From assembly GCF_003605435.1 (NCBI RefSeq), contig NZ_QXQB01000005.1, positions 62,001 through 126,000 on the forward strand: 64,000 nt of DNA. Reading direction: 5' to 3'. Shown piece by piece: positions 61,330 through 64,000 of this stretch. Below the pieces are notes generated by a model. It ran no database searches. It was not told the DNA's origin and was given only the letters and a program-made list of their open reading frames with translations. The translations under genes and the position numbers were made by a program. This stretch comes from Paenibacillus pinisoli (lineage in GTDB: Bacteria; Bacillota; Bacilli; Paenibacillales; Paenibacillaceae). Position 1 is the stretch's first letter, and every line of letters starts with the position of its first letter.

Positions 61330-62583
61330 CTATGCGATTCCCGCTTCTTGCTGCCGGTAGACAACCTGCAGTTTCCCCAGCAACTCCAGCGCAAGCTGCT
61401 TCGCTTCCTGTGCTGTGTCGGCTGTGAGGATGAAATAGCCGAGACGGTCGTCGGAGCTTTTGGCAATACCGACAGCTTGGCCGGGCTGGGATATAAGATG
61501 CGTGCGAACGATATGCGGATGGGCTTGAAGCGCGGCGAAACCATCGATGCTTTCGAACACGCCTTCCCGGTCTGCCGTCACGTATGCTATAGCCGCTGCT
61601 CGCTCATGCTTCCTCTCGATATGGATCGGACGGTTCAAGTAGTAATTGACAGTCGCTTCGAAGATATCGACACCGAATGCCTGAAGAAGCAAGTCGGATG
61701 AAATATGGTCGCCGCCGGGCCTTCCATTCACCTCGATAATACGCGGCCCATTCGCTGTCAGCTTCACCTCTACATGGCTTGGTCCGTCCACAATGCCGAT
61801 TGCATGAAGGGCGCCTGCTGCGGTGCGGATCAAATCATCCTGATGTTCCCTATAGGAAGGAGCAGGAAGCGTGTGTACAAGCTCTACAAAATAGGGCAGC
61901 GGCGATGTAAGCTTTTCCGTTACGGTGTGGAACAACGGAATACCGTCGCTCAGGAACAGCTCAACGCTGAATTCTGGCCCTTCCAAATATTCCTCGATCA
62001 AATATTCATCGCGCACTTTAAAATCCATATATGTCACTTTGAATTCTACGATAACCTCGAATGCAGCTTTTAGATCCGCCTCATCATGGATGAAATAGAC
62101 GTTTTGGCTGCTGGCTGCATTTGTTGGTTTCAGCACGACGGGAAAGCCGATCGATATGGAAGCGGCGAGAGCCTCTTCGTAGGTTTTCACTTTCTTGAAC
62201 TTGGCGCTCGGCACCCCGTGTTCCGCATAGGCTTGGCGAGCCAGATCCTTATTGCGCGCCTTAAGCGCCGCTTCATATGGAATTCCCTGCAGCCCCAGCC
62301 GCTCGGCGACTCTGGCCGTCAAATGCGACGCGTAGTCGGTTGCCGGAATGAGCGCATCCAATTGTCCCGCATAGGGGGAAGCCTGAATGGCTTGATAGAG
62401 CGACTCTTCGTCCCGAATATCGGCTATGATCAGATCGTGATAGATGCCTTCATAGCCATACTTCTGCGGATTATCCGTAGAAGAGACGATCGATATGACT
62501 TTATGCCCTTGCTCATATGCGATTCGGGCAAAGCTCACCCCATAAAAGCTAGGCTCTACAAAAGCTACTGTTTTAATTGACAT
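61330..62583 (-). CDS. ATP-grasp ligase (L-amino acid ligase-like)
   Basis: 417 residues, start ATG 62583 behind TTAGGAGGGATC. N-terminal Rossmann-like lobe (VAFVEPSFYGVSFARIAYEQ), then ATP-grasp core: LARQAYAEHGVPSAKF, FPVVLKPTNAASSQNVYFIH, DEYLIEEYLEGPEFSVELFL, SHVEVKLTANGPRIIEVNGR and PGGDHIS, with the metal-binding Glu-x-Asn. The pattern is that of the BacD/YwfE and carbamoyl-phosphate-synthase-like group that joins amino acids or other carboxylates to amines. The adjacent MFS exporter gene suggests a small exported compound, perhaps a dipeptide, but this is inference. Confidence 0.85.
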   Translation of the reverse strand: MSIKTVAFVEPSFYGVSFARIAYEQGHKVISIVSSTDNPQKYGYEGIYHDLIIADIRDEESLYQAIQASPYAGQLDALIPATDYASHLTARVAERLGLQGIPYEAALKARNKDLARQAYAEHGVPSAKFKKVKTYEEALAASISIGFPVVLKPTNAASSQNVYFIHDEADLKAAFEVIVEFKVTYMDFKVRDEYLIEEYLEGPEFSVELFLSDGIPLFHTVTEKLTSPLPYFVELVHTLPAPSYREHQDDLIRTAAGALHAIGIVDGPSHVEVKLTANGPRIIEVNGRPGGDHISSDLLLQAFGVDIFEATVNYYLNRPIHIERKHERAAAIAYVTADREGVFESIDGFAALQAHPHIVRTHLISQPGQAVGIAKSSDDRLGYFILTADTAQEAKQLALELLGKLQVVYRQQEAGIA

Positions 62584-62599
62584 GCTGATCCCTCCTAAA

Positions 62600-62720
62600 A
62601 GGTTTGCGAAGCAAACCTACATCGTAAGCGTAGACTTAGGTTTGCGAAGCAAACCTCGCATCGTAAGCATGGGCTAAGGTTTACGTAGCAGTCATCGTAA
62701 GCCTTAACTTAGGTCTGCCC
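62600..62720. repeat. Tandem palindromic repeat of about 38 bp, three units plus a partial fourth
   Basis: AGGTTTGCGAAGCAAACCT, itself a perfect 8-bp stem with a 3-nt loop, occurs at 62600-62618 and 62638-62656. A degraded third copy starts at 62677 and a partial fourth at 62711. CATCGTAAGC follows each at 62620, 62659 and 62693. I associate this repeat type with Paenibacillus intergenic regions. It lies between the MFS and ATP-grasp genes, and the third unit supplies the MFS stop codon. Confidence 0.85.
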
Positions 62721-63942
62721 AATTGGCTTCCGCTTCCACCCGTTTTTTCTGCGAGGCTCTGCTGTTCAGTACAAAGTAGACAAGAAAGCCGGCGAACATG
62801 ATGCCGCTCATGCACAAGAAGCCGATGCCGGGCGAATAACGGTCGATGATGACGCCAAGGCTGGTGGCCGATACCGTTTGCAGCAGCAGAGAGATCGCCA
62901 TCCATACCGATGTCGCTCTCCCCATATACGACTTGGACACCGTCTCCATCAGCGTAGTTGTAATCAAGATTCGGAGCGACGAGTTCGTAAGTCCGATCAG
63001 CACGCTGCCGGCGTAAAGCAGCAGCACTGTGCTGTTCACCGCGACAGCAACCAGATTCAGCACGGCAACAAGGAAGAACAGCACGATGGCGCCATGCGAA
63101 GATACTTTTTTGGCTAGCGGGGCTGCCAGAAACCCTGACAGCAGTCCTCCAATGCCATAGCACATATCCGACAAGCCGAATACGACCGAATCGCCTTGTA
63201 CGACACCGCTGACATACCCCGGAAGCACGACATTAAACACCATAGTTGAAACTAACGGAATGACGGATACGACTCCTAATAGGAAAATGAACGGCCTGTC
63301 AGCCAAATAGCGGATGCCGTTTTTGAACGTAACCAGGAAGGGCTCTCCCTCCTGCTCCGCCTCAATGGGCGTGTAGCGGATTCGGCTCAGGAAGCCGCTG
63401 CTCACCACAAATGCGGCAGCATTCAAGAGCAGTATGACTTCGAATCCGATATATTTGTACAAAACTCCCGAAAGCGCCCCCGCCATAAACATGCCGACCT
63501 GCAGGCTAATCTCAATCAGCGAATTGCCGTGAATCAGATCCTTCTCCGATAATAGCTCCTGGACAAGACTTCGCGAAGCGGACATATAGAGAGCCCAGCC
63601 CATTCCGTTAATGGCGGCAAAAGCGTACAAATATTCGATTCGGAAGCCAGACGTCAGGAACGCGGCGGCGATGAGAAGCAAGGCAATGGCGCGGATAATA
63701 TTAGCCCACTGGATAATTGATCTGCGGTTCCATTTGTCGATCAGTGTACCTGCAAAGGAAGAGATGACAAAACCGGCAATGACATTGAGCGACAGCATAA
63801 GTCCGACGGATGTGAGCGAGCCGGTCTTATCCATCAGATACCAGTTGGCTCCGATGGTGCTCATGCCTACCCCGAAGCCCGACACGATATCCGCAATAAA
63901 ATAATGCCGAAAGTTTTTGGGCCTTAATACGCTAAAGATCAT
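62704..63942 (-). CDS. MFS exporter (transporter of the DHA3/enterobactin-exporter type)
   Basis: 412 residues from ATG 63942, chosen because GAAGAAGCGGG precedes it and the upstream gene ends 11 bp inside it. Twelve predicted membrane segments. RPKNFRHYFIADIVSGFGVG at the N-terminus, SSFAGTLIDKWNRRSIIQWA (motif A, D-x2-NRR), MGWALYMSASRSLVQELLSE and DSVVFGLSDMCYGIGGLLSG are characteristic of this MFS branch. It probably exports the product of the ATP-grasp enzyme encoded downstream. The last four residues and the stop codon derive from the tandem repeat. Confidence 0.9.
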   Translation of the reverse strand: MIFSVLRPKNFRHYFIADIVSGFGVGMSTIGANWYLMDKTGSLTSVGLMLSLNVIAGFVISSFAGTLIDKWNRRSIIQWANIIRAIALLLIAAAFLTSGFRIEYLYAFAAINGMGWALYMSASRSLVQELLSEKDLIHGNSLIEISLQVGMFMAGALSGVLYKYIGFEVILLLNAAAFVVSSGFLSRIRYTPIEAEQEGEPFLVTFKNGIRYLADRPFIFLLGVVSVIPLVSTMVFNVVLPGYVSGVVQGDSVVFGLSDMCYGIGGLLSGFLAAPLAKKVSSHGAIVLFFLVAVLNLVAVAVNSTVLLLYAGSVLIGLTNSSLRILITTTLMETVSKSYMGRATSVWMAISLLLQTVSATSLGVIIDRYSPGIGFLCMSGIMFAGFLVYFVLNSRASQKKRVEAEANWADLS

Positions 63943-64000
63943 GCGCAACACCCGCTTCTTCCAGCTGGCTGATTTGCTTGCGCAGCGGCTCAAGGCCAAA
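63932..64000 (-). CDS. C-terminal end of an upstream gene cut by the window edge
   Basis: In the frame offset from the exporter, the last 22 codons read FGLEPLRKQISQLEEAGVAH-DL, then TAG at 63934-63932. The end overlaps the exporter start by 11 bp, a typical operon junction, which supports both the exporter start and a real gene to the right. The family cannot be told from this piece. Confidence 0.55.
   Translation of the reverse strand, partial: FGLEPLRKQISQLEEAGVAHDL

Noticed and set aside
1..64000. tRNA, rRNA or CRISPR array
   Set aside because: I saw no cloverleaf with CCA end, no rRNA core sequence and no regular array of short direct repeats with unique spacers. The repeat at 62600 has near-constant spacers and is not CRISPR-like.

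Overview
The window looks like a chromosomal segment of a Paenibacillus-like Gram-positive bacterium. The signs are purine-rich Shine-Dalgarno sequences, YesM/YesN-type two-component systems beside sugar ABC transporters, CcpA-type cre boxes, a mannitol PTS operon of Bacillus type, a large discoidin-bearing GH81 glucanase and intergenic repeats of a kind I associate with Paenibacillus. The two flanks are of moderate GC. The block from about 10.6 to 39 kb is clearly AT-richer and contains decayed DNA, which suggests acquired material.

Layout. 1-8.2 kb: a truncated sugar-binding protein gene, then a divergent operon for a carbohydrate ABC importer (binding lipoprotein, two permeases and an unlisted 51-residue membrane protein), followed by its YesM/YesN sensor kinase and regulator. 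8.3-10.6 kb: a TetR repressor divergent from a DHA2-family drug exporter, with a compact promoter and repeated half-sites between them. 10.6-14.2 kb: gene remnants, a strong candidate for an independent structured small RNA (promoter, long helices, terminator), and resistance-like or housekeeping genes (APH-like kinase, P-loop kinase, GNAT).

14.4-39.0 kb is the centre of interest: a biosynthetic cluster built only from free-standing carrier-protein enzymes. It has three acyl carrier proteins, two stand-alone adenylating ligases, an ATP-grasp ligase, a PLP decarboxylase, an acyl-CoA-dehydrogenase-type oxidase, a MaoC-type hydratase, a proline-3-hydroxylase homologue, an FMN monooxygenase, a cupin and a nucleotidyltransferase-methyltransferase fusion. 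It also has three proteins with a BtrH-type papain-fold acyltransferase domain, one of them fused to FN3 and F5/8C domains. An AraC regulator, a three-gene ABC-2 exporter and a polysaccharide deacetylase accompany it. The logic resembles the butirosin side-chain pathway (amino acid on an ACP, decarboxylated, hydroxylated, then transferred), combined with prolyl-ACP oxidation as in pyrrole biosynthesis. I do not recognise the product.

39.4-46.7 kb: the mannitol operon mtlA-mtlR-mtlF-mtlD with its own enzyme I and HPr-like genes, preceded by a cre box. 46.8-54.3 kb: a hydrolase, a Bcr/CflA exporter, a small secreted protein, GNAT, endonuclease IV, an APH-like kinase and a tyrosine recombinase. 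54.4-60.2 kb: a four-discoidin GH81 glucanase and an AraC-type response regulator with an upstream cre box. 60.7-64 kb: a flavodoxin-like reductase, an ATP-grasp ligase and an MFS exporter separated by a tandem palindromic repeat, plus the last codons of an upstream gene at the window edge.
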